DNA of 64,000 bases from CF-161 sp035638495 (lineage in GTDB: Bacteria; Chloroflexota; Dormibacteria; Dormibacterales; Dormibacteraceae), in the NCBI GenBank assembly GCA_035638495.1, contig DASQZW010000251.1, forward strand, positions 44,563 to 108,562, given 5' to 3'. Position 1 is the first letter of the stretch. Every line of letters begins with the position of its first letter. The translations under genes were made by a program, and so were the position numbers. The notes below the pieces were generated by a model that saw nothing but the letters and a program-made list of their open reading frames with translations, searched no databases and was not told the DNA's origin. Shown here in pieces: positions 16,836 through 26,189 of this stretch.

Positions 16836-16943
16836 CGCCGCGCGGCGCTTGACGCGCGCCCCTGCTGCATGCATGCTGCGCCGCGAGGGGCGGGAACGGC
16901 CGGGCCGTACCACGCCCGGGGTCGTCCCCCGGGTTGGTCCGCA

Positions 16944-16973
16944 CTAACCAATAGATGACGTCGAGGTGGTTAG
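16944..16973. promoter_or_regulatory. Interrupted inverted repeat upstream of the first peptide-uptake operon
   Basis: CTAACCA (16944-16950) and TGGTTAG (16967-16973) are perfect 7-bp arms 16 bases apart, with GACGTC between them. The left arm can also pair with GGTTGGT at 16932-16938 (one mismatch). The site lies 56 bases before the -35 box of the operon and may bind a regulator. Confidence 0.35.
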
Positions 16974-17028
16974 ATTGAGTTGGCGGCTCATGGCCGGAGA
17001 GGCCCGATGGCCCAACCAATTCCGGACT

Positions 17029-17057
17029 TTGACGTTCCGAGCCCCGAGATCCATAAT
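17029..17057 (+). promoter_or_regulatory. Sigma-70 type promoter of the first peptide ABC operon
   Basis: TTGACG (17029-17034) and CATAAT (17052-17057) are separated by 17 bases. Transcription would start near 17064, leaving a leader of about 50 bases before the GTG at 17117. A promoter of the same wording precedes the second operon at 21188-21217. Confidence 0.65.
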
Positions 17058-17116
17058 CCGGCGATCTCCGGCCGCACGCCAGCCGGGATGAGAGCGCGAA
17101 TGGAGGGGAAGCGTAG

Positions 17117-18838
17117 GTGAGCAACAGCGACTCGGAAAGGCAGTTCGACCGGTTCCTGGCCGAATGGTCGCGCCGGGACTTCCTGCGCGGCATGGGAGGC
17201 GCGCTCGCCTTCTCGGCGTTCCTGGCCGGCGGCGTCGAGTTCCTCGAGGCCTGCGGCGGCAACTCGGCGCAGAGCAGTACGCAGAACGCGGTGAAGGGCG
17301 GTCACATCGTCGAGGGTGTGATCTCGGACATCGGCAACGTCAACCCCATCTTCATCAACGACACCGCCAGTTCCACGATCGGCTACCTGGCGTACGCCCG
17401 GCTGATCACGGTTGACGCGTACACCGCCAACCTGCTGCCCGAGATGGCGACCGCCGTCCCCAAGGTCGAGGCCGACCAGGTGACGTACAAGGTCACCCTC
17501 AAGGACGGCATCAAGTGGTCGGACGGCCAGCCGATCACGGCCGACGACGTGGTCTTCACGTTCCAGCTGATGTACGACCCGCAGTACAAGGCGGTCACGT
17601 CCCGCTTCCGGTCACAGCTGGAGGCGCACCTCGAGAGCGTCACGGCGCCGGACCAGAAGACCGTCATCTTCAAGACCAAGGGCCCGTACGCCCCGTTCAT
17701 CATCAGCTTCCTGGGGATCGGGATCCTGCCCAAGCACGTGTGGTCCACGCTCGCGCCTGCGGCGATCAACTCGAGCCCGATGAACCAGGTGCCGACCGTG
17801 GTCAGCGGAGCCATGATCCCCGTCAAGTGGGACAAGGGCACCCAGTACGAGATGAAGCGCAACGACCTGTTCTTCAAGGGCAAGACCCATCTCGACAGCT
17901 ACTTCTTCAAGGTCGTGGCCGACGCCGTCCAGGTCGCCAACCAGCTCAAGACCGGCGAGATCGACGTCGGTTCCCCCGACCTCGGGCAGTGGGACTCCCT
18001 CGCCAGCGTCCAGAACATCGACCGCCTCAGCTACGTGGCGCCATCGTTCGACTACTACATCCACAACCTCGACCCGGCGAAGACGCCGAAGGCGGCCATC
18101 TTCGGCGACGTGCAGGTGCGCCGTGCGCTGCTGACCGCGCTCGACCGGAAGGCGGTCGCGGCGAAGGTGTACTTCGGCCTGGCGGCCCCGGCGGACTCGT
18201 CGGTGAGCGGCGCGCAGTGGGTCCACACCACCCCCAAGACGCAGTACCCCTTCAGCATCTCGAAGGCCGAGCAGATGCTCGACGCGGCGGGCTGGGTCAA
18301 GGGCTCCGACGGCGTCCGGGCCAAGAACGGCGTGCGCATGGAGTGGGAGCTCCGGACCAACACGGGCAACAAGGTCCGCGAGACCCTGATCACGGTGCTC
18401 GCCGACCAGTGGAAGCAGATCGGCGCCAACGTCACCACCAACCCGGTGCAGTTCCCGCAGCTGGTCACGCAGCTCAGCCAGACGCGCGAGTTCGAGATGA
18501 TCCTGATCGGCATCTCGGAGGGCCTCGACCCCGACACGACGCAGCTCTGGAGCTCGAAGTCCATCGGCGGCGGGGCGCTGAACGGCGCCGGCTACAAGAA
18601 CTCGAAGGTCGACGACCTGCTCGACCAGGCGGTCGTGACCCTCGACCGTGAGAAGCGCAAGGGCCTGTACCAGCAGCTCCAGGAGATCCTCATGGAGGAC
18701 CTGCCCGCGCCGCTGGTCACCTACCCCAAATCGGTGTGGGGCATCAGCAAGCGCGTCAAGAACTGGGGCGTCGGCCCCTGGAACGGCGCCTCGCCGCGGC
18801 CCTGGTTCAACACGGTCTACGTCACGGACGGCAAGTAG
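17117..18838 (+). CDS. Oligopeptide-type ABC transporter substrate-binding lipoprotein 1 (family 5)
   Basis: 573 residues from a GTG preceded by GGAGGGGAA. The N-terminus carries a twin-arginine motif, SRRDFLRG with Arg19 and Arg20, a hydrophobic stretch, and a lipobox ending LEAC with Cys46. It should therefore be exported folded by Tat and lipid-anchored. The mature part is a solute-binding protein of the DppA/OppA family: LKDGIKWSDGQPITADDVVFTF, a run beginning NQLKTGEIDVG, and VRRALLTALDRKAVA. It delivers peptides (or nickel or opines in some relatives) to the permease encoded directly downstream. Ligand identity cannot be read. Confidence 0.93.
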   Translation: MSNSDSERQFDRFLAEWSRRDFLRGMGGALAFSAFLAGGVEFLEACGGNSAQSSTQNAVKGGHIVEGVISDIGNVNPIFINDTASSTIGYLAYARLITVDAYTANLLPEMATAVPKVEADQVTYKVTLKDGIKWSDGQPITADDVVFTFQLMYDPQYKAVTSRFRSQLEAHLESVTAPDQKTVIFKTKGPYAPFIISFLGIGILPKHVWSTLAPAAINSSPMNQVPTVVSGAMIPVKWDKGTQYEMKRNDLFFKGKTHLDSYFFKVVADAVQVANQLKTGEIDVGSPDLGQWDSLASVQNIDRLSYVAPSFDYYIHNLDPAKTPKAAIFGDVQVRRALLTALDRKAVAAKVYFGLAAPADSSVSGAQWVHTTPKTQYPFSISKAEQMLDAAGWVKGSDGVRAKNGVRMEWELRTNTGNKVRETLITVLADQWKQIGANVTTNPVQFPQLVTQLSQTREFEMILIGISEGLDPDTTQLWSSKSIGGGALNGAGYKNSKVDDLLDQAVVTLDREKRKGLYQQLQEILMEDLPAPLVTYPKSVWGISKRVKNWGVGPWNGASPRPWFNTVYVTDGK

Positions 18839-18855
18839 AGCCGGTCTCGAGCACA

Positions 18856-19893
18856 ATGCTCGCCAAGTTCGTCCTGCGGAGGGCGCTGGCCGCGATCCCG
18901 GTCGTGGTCGGCGTCACCGTGATCACGTTCGTCCTGATGCACAGCACGGCCGGGGCCTACGTCCCCGGCCTTTCCCTCAACCCCAACCTGACGGCGGCGC
19001 AGGTCTCGCTGCTGCGCTCGCAGCTCGGCCTCGACCAGCCGCTCTGGATCCAGTACCTGGACTGGACCGGGGTGGCCTGGCTGATGCAGCACGCAGGTCT
19101 GGGCGGGCTGCTGGTCGGCGCCCACGACATCACGCCGGGAATGCTGGAGGGCAGCTTCGGCCAGTCGATGGTGGACGGCACGGCGGTGAGCAGCCAGGTC
19201 TTCGACCGCCTGCCCAACACCATCCTGCTCACGGTCACGGCGATCCTGATCGGCATCGTGCTGTCCATTCCGCTGGGGGTCATCGCCGCGACGCGGCGCG
19301 GCACGCGCACCGACCACGTCCTGACGGGCGTGTCGGTGGCGGGCGTCGCCGTTCCGCAGTTCTGGCTGGGACTGCTCCTGATCCTGCTCTTCTCGGTGCA
19401 GCTCCACGCCTGGGGTCTGCCGTTCCTGCCCTCGGGCGGCGTGATGACGCCGTTCACGGGCGGTGACATGATCGACCGGCTCGCGCACCTGCTCATGCCG
19501 GCCACCGTCCTTTCGTTCGTGTACCTCGCCATCTGGTCCCGCTTCACGCGGTCGAGCATGGTCGAGGTCCTCTCCCAGGACTACGTCCGCACAGCGCGCG
19601 CGAAGGGCATGGGGGACCGGCGGGTGCGGTACGTCCACGCGCTGCGCAACGCGATCATCCCGCTGGTGACCCTGGTCGGGCTCGAGCTGCCCGGCCTGGT
19701 CAGCGGCGCCCTGGTGGTCGAGGTGGTGTTCAGCTGGCCGGGCATCGGGCTGCTCGCCTACCAGCGCGCGCTGGCCTACGACTACACGATGGTGCTCGGC
19801 ATCGTCACCTTCGCGTCGATCCTGGTCGTCGCGGGCAACCTCATCGCGGACCTGATGTACGCGGTCCTCGACCCGAGGATCCGGCTCGCATGA
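18856..19893 (+). CDS. Peptide ABC transporter permease 1 (DppB type)
   Basis: 345 residues from the ATG at 18856, 17 bases after the binding-protein gene. It has the start MLAKFVLRRALAAIPVVVGV, a first membrane helix, a periplasmic loop, five further helices, and the permease coupling motif DYVRTARAKGMGDRRVRY (EAA loop) that docks to the ATPase. It forms the membrane channel with the product of the next gene. Its periplasmic loop is about 20 residues longer than that of the second copy (323 residues). It overlaps the next gene by ATGA. Confidence 0.93.
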   Translation: MLAKFVLRRALAAIPVVVGVTVITFVLMHSTAGAYVPGLSLNPNLTAAQVSLLRSQLGLDQPLWIQYLDWTGVAWLMQHAGLGGLLVGAHDITPGMLEGSFGQSMVDGTAVSSQVFDRLPNTILLTVTAILIGIVLSIPLGVIAATRRGTRTDHVLTGVSVAGVAVPQFWLGLLLILLFSVQLHAWGLPFLPSGGVMTPFTGGDMIDRLAHLLMPATVLSFVYLAIWSRFTRSSMVEVLSQDYVRTARAKGMGDRRVRYVHALRNAIIPLVTLVGLELPGLVSGALVVEVVFSWPGIGLLAYQRALAYDYTMVLGIVTFASILVVAGNLIADLMYAVLDPRIRLA

Positions 19894-20813
19894 TCGGCCA
19901 GGGAACCGTCGAGGAGCTCCAGCTCGCCGGCGCCGAATTGGCCGGAATGGTCGGGCGTCCCGCCCAGAGCTACTGGTCGGAGTCGGTCGAGCGCCTGCGC
20001 GCCAACCACATCGGGATGGCCGCCGGCTACCTGATCCTGTTCCTGGCGGTGGTCGCCGTCATGGCTCCCCTCGCCTCGCAGTTCGTCACCCACTACGACC
20101 CGACGAAGCAGGACCTCTACAGCCAGTTCCTGGGGCCGGGCCGCCAGCACTGGCTCGGCGCGGACGAGACCGGGCGCGACACGTTCACCCGGCTCGTCTG
20201 GGGGGCACGCGTCTCGCTGGGCGTCGGCTTCCTGACGGTCGGCATGCAGATCGTGGTCGGCGGAGGGGTCGGTCTCCTCGCCGGCTTCTTCGGCGGCTGG
20301 ATCGACAACCTGCTCATGCGCATCGTCGACATGGTGCTGGCCATCCCGGCCATCTTCCTCTTCATCCTGATGAGCATCCTGTTCACGCCGAACACCCTGA
20401 CGCTCTCGATGATCATCGCCTCGGTGGGATGGGGCGGCGTGGCGAGGCTCGTGCGGGGCGAGACCCTGTCCGTGCGCGGCCGTGACTTCATGCTGGCGAC
20501 GCGCTCACTGGGGGCGTCCAACCTGCGGCTGATGCTGCGGCACCTCCTGCCGAACGTCCTGCCCGTGATGATCGTGGCCGCGAGCCTGGGCGTCGGGGCC
20601 ATCATCCTGGCGGAGGCGGCGCTCGACTTCCTCGGGTTCGGCATCCACCCGCCCACGGCGAGTTGGGGAAACATGCTGTCGAACGCGCAGACCTACTTCG
20701 CCCACTCGATCTGGCTCGTCATCTTTCCCGGGATCATGATCTTCGTCACCGTCCTCGCCGCGAACCTGTTCGGCAACGCGGTGCGTGACGCGTTCGACCC
20801 GAGGTTGCGGTGA
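19890..20813 (+). CDS. Peptide ABC transporter permease 2 (DppC type)
   Basis: 307 residues. The N-terminal ESVERLRANHIGMAAGYLILF, LGADETGRDTFTRLVWGARVSL, and the EAA-loop sequence FMLATRSLGASNLRLMLRHLLPN identify the second permease subunit of the peptide/nickel family. Five to six membrane helices are visible. The gene overlaps the upstream permease by four bases. A palindromic arm (20840-20861) ends the unit. No ATPase genes follow here, so this set most likely uses the ATPases encoded after the second set (25172-27218). Confidence 0.93.
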   Translation: MIGQGTVEELQLAGAELAGMVGRPAQSYWSESVERLRANHIGMAAGYLILFLAVVAVMAPLASQFVTHYDPTKQDLYSQFLGPGRQHWLGADETGRDTFTRLVWGARVSLGVGFLTVGMQIVVGGGVGLLAGFFGGWIDNLLMRIVDMVLAIPAIFLFILMSILFTPNTLTLSMIIASVGWGGVARLVRGETLSVRGRDFMLATRSLGASNLRLMLRHLLPNVLPVMIVAASLGVGAIILAEAALDFLGFGIHPPTASWGNMLSNAQTYFAHSIWLVIFPGIMIFVTVLAANLFGNAVRDAFDPRLR

Positions 20814-20839
20814 CCGTTCGCCGACATCCCCCACCCCGA

Positions 20840-20861
20840 CCCTCCCCCCGGCGGGGGAGGG
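20840..20861. terminator. Terminator-like palindrome between convergent genes
   Basis: CCCTCCCCC and GGGGGAGGG form a perfect 9-bp stem with loop CGGC. It lies between the dppC-type gene and the convergent DUF503 gene. It is a short version of the end hairpin of the long elements. Confidence 0.55.
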
Positions 20862-20874
20862 CGGCGGGGCGGAC

Positions 20875-21165
20875 CTACATGCGGATCAGCTCCGTCGAGA
20901 CATCGGCCACCCGGGCCTCGACCGCGGACCGCTCCACGAAGGACAGGATGTGTGCGAGCACCTCGTCGCAGTGCGCGCCCTCGGCGCTGACGCAGGCGAT
21001 GCCCAGGTGGGCCAGCTGCCAGCGGTCCCGCTCGCCGATTTCCGCTGCCGCGACCTGGAACTGCTGCCGGACGCGCCGGAGCAGGCCGCCGACCACCTGG
21101 CGCTTGGCCTTCAGGGAACCACTATTTGGGAGGTGAAGGGTTAGTCTGAGTATGCCGATGACCAT
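20875..21165 (-). CDS. DUF503 family protein (YlxP-like)
   Basis: 96 residues. The order VIGILRLTLHLPNSGSLKAKRQVV, ending in a run of the form VRQQFQVAAAEIGERDRWQLAHLGIACVS, matches the small DUF503/YlxP family (ferredoxin-like fold). In many bacteria the gene sits between infB and rbfA and the protein has been linked to ribosome maturation. Here it is isolated between the two peptide transporter sets, so context adds nothing. Start ATG at 21165. Confidence 0.85.
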   Translation of the reverse strand: MVIGILRLTLHLPNSGSLKAKRQVVGGLLRRVRQQFQVAAAEIGERDRWQLAHLGIACVSAEGAHCDEVLAHILSFVERSAVEARVADVSTELIRM

Positions 21166-21187
21166 GATGGGGCCGTCCTGCGGGATT

Positions 21188-21217
21188 TTGACGAGCCGTC
21201 GAGACAGGTTCCATAAT
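21188..21217 (+). promoter_or_regulatory. Sigma-70 type promoter of the second peptide ABC operon
   Basis: TTGACG (21188-21193) and CATAAT (21212-21217), 18 bases apart, 68 bases before the ATG at 21286. The hexamers are identical to those before the first set, and CCGG/GATTCC-like sequence follows the -10 box in both, so the two promoters look like copies. Confidence 0.65.
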
Positions 21218-21285
21218 GCCGGGGATTCCCGCCTGATCGTTGGGCGGACGTTGGTTGATCATGGGGGAGGGGACTGGAGGATCCA

Positions 21286-23028
21286 ATGGGGAGCAGCACG
21301 CCCGACGGTTTCGACAACTTTGAGAGGTTTCTGAAGGAGTGGTCCCGTAGGGACTTCCTTCGGGGGATGGGAGGCGCCGCGGCGTTCGCGGCCTTCACGG
21401 CCGGCGGTCTGGAGTTCCTGGAGGCCTGCGGGAACAGCGGCTCCTCGGCGAGCCCGACCACGCCGACCGGCAAGAAGGGCGGCCACCTGGTCGAGGGCAA
21501 CTTCAGCGACATCTCGAAGTTGAACTCGGTCCTCTCGTCCGACACCGCCAGCGGCCAGGTCATCTCGATGCTGTTCGAGGGACTGCTGGTGAGCAAGCCG
21601 AACGGCGACCTGGTGCCGGGCCTGGCGTCGGCGATGCCGCAGGTCTCGTCCGACGGCACGACCTACACGTTCAAGCTCCGGTCCAACCTGAAGTGGTCGG
21701 ACGGCCAGCCGCTGACGAGCGACGACGTCCTGTTCACGTTCAACATGATGTTCGCGCCCGACTACAAGGACGTGAACTCGCCGCGGCGCTCCGACCTCGA
21801 GCTCAACATGCAGAGCATCGCCGCGCCGGACCCGCAGACGATCGTCTTCAAGACGAAGACCGTCTGGGCGCCGTTCCTCGCCCTGCACGCGCAGCGCGAG
21901 ATCATGCCCAAGCACGTGCTCGGCAGCCTGGCGCCGAAGGACATCAACACCGCCGACTTCAACAGTGGCCCGAGCGCCACGAACGGCGCGTTCAAGTTCG
22001 TCCGCTGGGACAAGGGCCAGCAGGTGGTGCTCGGCCGGAACGAGAACTACTGGCGCGGCCAGACCTTCCTCGACCAGTACGTCTACAAGGTGCTGCCCGA
22101 CTCGGTGACGGTGGCCAACCAGCTCAAGACCGGCGAGCTCGACTTCGGGCCGGTGGACCCTTCTCTGTGGGACAGCCTGGCGACGGTCGACACGATCAAC
22201 CGGGTGGAGCCGTTCGGCGTGCCCACGTTCACCTTCTACGCCTACAACCTCGACCCGGCAAAGCCGGCGGGCAAGCTGTTCGCCGACAAGGCGGTGCGGC
22301 AGGCGCTCCTCCTCGCCCTGGACCGGAAGGCGATGGCGGACCGCGTCTACTTCGGTCAGGCCACGGTCGCCGACTCGGTCGAGCCGCCCATCTCCTGGGC
22401 GCACAGCAACGCCAAGCCGCAGTTCGGCTTCGACAAGAGCAAGGCGGAGTCGATGCTCGACGCGGCCGGCTGGGCCAAGGGCGCGGACGGCATCCGCGCC
22501 AAGGGCGGCGTGCCGCTGAAGTTCGCGATGATCACCAACCAGGGCAACAAGCAGCGCGAGAGCCTGCTCCAGATCATGCAGCAGTCCTGGTCGGACATCG
22601 GCGTCTCCGCGACGCCCCAGCTCATCCAGTTCCCGCAGCTCGTCACCCAGATCACGAACCAGCGCACCTTCGACGTCTTCCTGGTCGGCTTCAACTTCAC
22701 CCAGGACCCCGACGAGTCGCAGCTCTTCGCCAGCACGTCCAGCAACCCCGGCGGGTTCAACGGCTTCCTCTTCAAGAACCCGCAGGTCGACCAGGTGCTG
22801 AGCCAGGCGGCCAGCACCCTGGACCAGGGCAAGCGCAAGCAGCTGTACGCGCAGTTCCAGGACCTGATGGCCGACCAGCAGCCGGCGCCGATCCTCGTGT
22901 TCAACAAGGGCCTCTGGGCCGTCAGCAAGCGCGTGCTGGGACTCACGAACAGCGTCTTCGGCCCGTTCAACCAGTACGGCTCGCGGTCCCTGTTCTTCAA
23001 GGACGTGTCGGTCAGCGACCAGAAGTGA
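21286..23028 (+). CDS. Oligopeptide-type ABC transporter substrate-binding lipoprotein 2 (family 5)
   Basis: 580 residues, a paralogue of the 17117 gene along its whole length. Tat motif SRRDFLRG with Arg21 and Arg22, lipobox LEAC with Cys48, then the family 5 binding protein with LKWSDGQPLTSDDVLFTF and a run beginning NQLKTGELDFG. The two proteins share the unusual leader wording EFLEACG. The divergence of the central and C-terminal parts suggests different peptide ligands. A 165-base gap containing a terminator-like palindrome separates it from its permease gene, unlike the 17-base gap in the first set. Confidence 0.93.
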   Translation: MGSSTPDGFDNFERFLKEWSRRDFLRGMGGAAAFAAFTAGGLEFLEACGNSGSSASPTTPTGKKGGHLVEGNFSDISKLNSVLSSDTASGQVISMLFEGLLVSKPNGDLVPGLASAMPQVSSDGTTYTFKLRSNLKWSDGQPLTSDDVLFTFNMMFAPDYKDVNSPRRSDLELNMQSIAAPDPQTIVFKTKTVWAPFLALHAQREIMPKHVLGSLAPKDINTADFNSGPSATNGAFKFVRWDKGQQVVLGRNENYWRGQTFLDQYVYKVLPDSVTVANQLKTGELDFGPVDPSLWDSLATVDTINRVEPFGVPTFTFYAYNLDPAKPAGKLFADKAVRQALLLALDRKAMADRVYFGQATVADSVEPPISWAHSNAKPQFGFDKSKAESMLDAAGWAKGADGIRAKGGVPLKFAMITNQGNKQRESLLQIMQQSWSDIGVSATPQLIQFPQLVTQITNQRTFDVFLVGFNFTQDPDESQLFASTSSNPGGFNGFLFKNPQVDQVLSQAASTLDQGKRKQLYAQFQDLMADQQPAPILVFNKGLWAVSKRVLGLTNSVFGPFNQYGSRSLFFKDVSVSDQK

Positions 23029-23042
23029 TCTGCAGTGACCGG

Positions 23043-23068
23043 ACCCTCCCCCGTGACCGGGGGAGGGT
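23043..23068. terminator. Intra-operon palindrome between binding protein and permease genes
   Basis: ACCCTCCCCC and GGGGGAGGGT form a perfect 10-bp stem over GTGACC. Because the downstream permease genes have no evident promoter of their own, this may act as an attenuator that makes the binding protein more abundant than the permease, as known for other binding-protein operons with intercistronic hairpins. Confidence 0.5.
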
Positions 23069-23193
23069 GATCTTCCTTCCGGTGGTGCCGGAGTGGGCGA
23101 CCCCCACCCCCTCCCCCGTCCCCCGGGGCGGAGGTGGGGAAGGCTCGCTCGCTTCGCGTCGCTCGATCGTTGCGGTTCTGTCGGTGGTGCACC

Positions 23194-24165
23194 GTGCTCG
23201 CTAAGTACGTGCTGAGGCGGCTGGCGGCTGCCATCCCGGTCGTGCTGGGCGTGACGATCCTGACCTTTCTCGTGATGCACGCGACGGCCGGCAACTACGT
23301 GCCGGGCCTCGATTACAACCCCAACCTCAAGGCCGCCGACATCGCGCGCATCCGGGCGAACCTGGGGCTGGACCGGCCGATCTGGGTCCAGTACCTGTCG
23401 TGGCTGGGCGGGATGCTGCACGGCGACTTCGGTCGCTCGCTCATCGACGGCAGCCCGGTCATGAGCCACATCCTCGAGCGCCTCCCCAACACCCTGGAGC
23501 TGACGATCACCGCGATCCTGCTGGGGGTCCTGATCTCGATCCCGCTCGGGGTCACCGGCGCGCTGCGCCGGGGCGGCAAGGTCGACAACTTCTTCACGGT
23601 GCTGTCGACCGCCGGCTTCGCGATCCCGCAGTTCTGGTTGGGCCTGATCCTCATCCTCTTCTTCTCCGTGCAGCTGCATGCCTGGGGCCTGCCGTGGATG
23701 CCGTCGAGCGGCGCCTTCAGCGCGTTCAACGGCGGCGACCCGCTCGACCGACTCCTACACCTGGTCATGCCGGCCGTCGTCCTGTCCTTCTTCTACCTGT
23801 CCGTGTGGTCACGCTTCGTCCGCTCGAGCATGGTCGAGGTGCTGTCCCTGGACTACGTGCGGACTGCTCGGGCCAAGGGCATGCCCGAGCGGCGGGTCGT
23901 ATACCAGCACGCGCTGCGCAACGCGATCATCCCGCTGGTCACGCTGGTCGGCCTCGAGCTGCCCGCCCTGGTGAGCGGCGGCCTCGTCGTCGAGGTGGTC
24001 TTCGGCTGGCCCGGAATCGGCAGGCTGCTGTACGAACGGGCGCTCCAGCTCGACTACACGACGGTGATGGGCATCACCACGTTCGCCGCACTGCTGGTCG
24101 TCATCGGCAACCTGCTTGCCGACGTGCTGTACGCGGTCCTGGACCCGCGAGTCCGCTACTCATGA
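23194..24165 (+). CDS. Peptide ABC transporter permease 1 of second set (DppB type)
   Basis: 323 residues from the GTG at 23194, the position equivalent to the start of the first copy (VLAKYVLRRLAAAIPVVLGV against MLAKFVLRRALAAIPVVVGV). Six membrane helices and the EAA loop DYVRTARAKGMPERRVVYQ are present. The periplasmic insertion seen in the first copy is missing. It overlaps the next gene by ATGA (24162-24165). Confidence 0.93.
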   Translation: MLAKYVLRRLAAAIPVVLGVTILTFLVMHATAGNYVPGLDYNPNLKAADIARIRANLGLDRPIWVQYLSWLGGMLHGDFGRSLIDGSPVMSHILERLPNTLELTITAILLGVLISIPLGVTGALRRGGKVDNFFTVLSTAGFAIPQFWLGLILILFFSVQLHAWGLPWMPSSGAFSAFNGGDPLDRLLHLVMPAVVLSFFYLSVWSRFVRSSMVEVLSLDYVRTARAKGMPERRVVYQHALRNAIIPLVTLVGLELPALVSGGLVVEVVFGWPGIGRLLYERALQLDYTTVMGITTFAALLVVIGNLLADVLYAVLDPRVRYS

Positions 24166-25082
24166 TCGACGAGACGCTGACCAAGATCGATGTCGCGCCC
24201 GAGCGCGTGGCTCCGCACCCGGAGCGACCGGCCAAGAGCTTCTGGCGCGAGTCGCTGGAGCGCCTGCGTGAGAACCGGCTCGGGATGGTCGCGGGCGGCC
24301 TGATCGCGCTGCTCGCCCTGATCGCCATCTGCGCGCCGCTGATCTCCGCCCTCATCACGCATTACGACCCCGCCCGGCAGGACCTCGAGAACAACTTCGC
24401 GATGCCCGGACGCCTCCACTGGCTGGGGTCCGACGAGCTGGGCCGGGACACGCTGACCAGGCTCGTCTGGGGCGCGCGGATCTCGCTCGGCGTCGGTTTT
24501 CTGACCGTCGGCATCCAGCTCACGTTCGGGGCCGCGATCGGACTGATCGCGGGCTACTACGGTCGGGTCGTGGACGACGTGTCGATGCGCGTGGTGGACG
24601 TCGTCCTCGCCTTCCCGCCCATCTTCCTGTTCATCGGCCTGTCGATCCTGTTCCGGCCCAGCACGCTGACGCTGTCGCTCATCATCGCGTTCGTCGGCTG
24701 GAGCGTGGTCGCACGCCTGGTGCGGGGCGAGGTGCTCTCGATCAAGAACCGCGACTTCATGATGGCGACCCGTTCGATCGGCGCCCGCGACCTGCGCCTC
24801 ATCGTCGCCCACCTGCTGCCCAACGCCATGCCGGTGATGATCGTGTCGGCCAGCCTCGCGCTCGGTCAGATCATCCTGATCGAGGCGGCGCTGGACTTCC
24901 TCGGCCTCGGCATCCAGCCGCCGACCGCGAGCTGGGGCAACATGCTCACGAACGCGCAGACGTATTTCGTGCATTCGGTGTGGCTGGTGATCTTCCCGGG
25001 CATTACGATCTTCGTCACCGTGCTCGCCGCGAACCTGTTCGGCAACGCCGTCCGCGACGCGTTCGACCCCAGGCTGCGGTGA
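24162..25082 (+). CDS. Peptide ABC transporter permease 2 of second set (DppC type)
   Basis: 306 residues. A cytoplasmic N-terminal segment (ESLERLRENRLGMVAGGLIAL) leads into the first helix, then LGSDELGRDTLTRLVWGARISL and the EAA loop FMMATRSIGARDLRLIVAHLLPN. It is close in sequence to the 19890 gene, consistent with duplication of a whole binding protein-permease-permease block. It is followed after 89 bases by the ATPase genes. Confidence 0.93.
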   Translation: MIDETLTKIDVAPERVAPHPERPAKSFWRESLERLRENRLGMVAGGLIALLALIAICAPLISALITHYDPARQDLENNFAMPGRLHWLGSDELGRDTLTRLVWGARISLGVGFLTVGIQLTFGAAIGLIAGYYGRVVDDVSMRVVDVVLAFPPIFLFIGLSILFRPSTLTLSLIIAFVGWSVVARLVRGEVLSIKNRDFMMATRSIGARDLRLIVAHLLPNAMPVMIVSASLALGQIILIEAALDFLGLGIQPPTASWGNMLTNAQTYFVHSVWLVIFPGITIFVTVLAANLFGNAVRDAFDPRLR

Positions 25083-25171
25083 GTCTGCAAGTGGGGGCAC
25101 ATTCGCTCGGGCGGAGCCCGTTGCTGCGCCCTGTGCCCGGTGTCGCGAAGTGACGAAGAGGGGGGACTACG

Positions 25172-26189
25172 ATGCCTGAGCACCTGCTCGAGGTACGGGG
25201 ACTGAAGACGCAGTTCCCGATGAAGGACGGCCTCGTGAAAGCCGTCGACGGCGTCGACTTCCACGTCGACCCGGGCGAGACGCTCGGGATCGTCGGCGAG
25301 TCCGGGTCGGGCAAGTCGATGACGGTGCTCAGCCTGATGCGCCTCCTGCCTCGGCCGGGCCGCATCGTGGAGGGCAGGGTGCTGTACAAGGGCCGCGAAC
25401 TCACGACCGCCTCGGAGCCCGAGATGCAGGAGATCCGCGGAGCCGAGATCGCGATGATCTTCCAGGACCCGATGACCTCGCTCAACCCCGTCTACCGGAC
25501 GGGCTGGCAGGTGGGCGAGCCGCTGCGGCTGCACAAGGCGATGGACCTGGGGCGATCGCTGAAGGAGGCGATCGCGATGTTCCTGAAGGTGGGCATCCCG
25601 GAGCCGAACAACCGCATCCAGAGCTATCCGCACGAGTTCTCGGGCGGCATGCGGCAGCGCGCCATGATCGCCATGGGCCTGACCACGGCGCCCTCCGTGC
25701 TGATCGCCGACGAGCCGACCACGGCGCTGGACGTGACGATCCAGGCGCAGATCCTCGAACTGCTGAAGCAGGTCAACCGGGAATTCGGCACCGCGACGAT
25801 CCTGATCACGCACAACCTGGGCGTCGTGGCCGGGATGTGCGAGCGGGTGATGGTCATGTACGCGGGCCGGGTGGTCGAGGAGGGACCGACTGAGGACGTC
25901 TTCGCGAGCCCCAAGCACCCGTACACCTGGTCGCTCCTGCAGTCGATCCCCCGGCTCGACGCCGAAGAGCACGAGGTGCTGCGCGCGATCGAGGGGCTGC
26001 CGCCGGACCTGAGCAGCCTGCCCACCGGCTGTGCGTTCCACCCGCGGTGTCCCTTCCGCGTGGATCGCTGCGTGGAGCAGACGCCCGCGCTCGAGCAGGT
26101 GGGCTCGACGCAGCGCGCGGCGTGCTGGGTGACCCAGGGCGGCGGCGAGCTCGCGGCGGTGGCCTCGCGCAAGGAGGGAGGTGAGACCG

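Noticed and set aside
23100..23193. Longer N-terminus for the second DppB-type permease (start at 23134)
   Set aside because: The added residues are Arg-rich repeat-like sequence with no similarity to the first copy, whose start aligns with GTG 23194.
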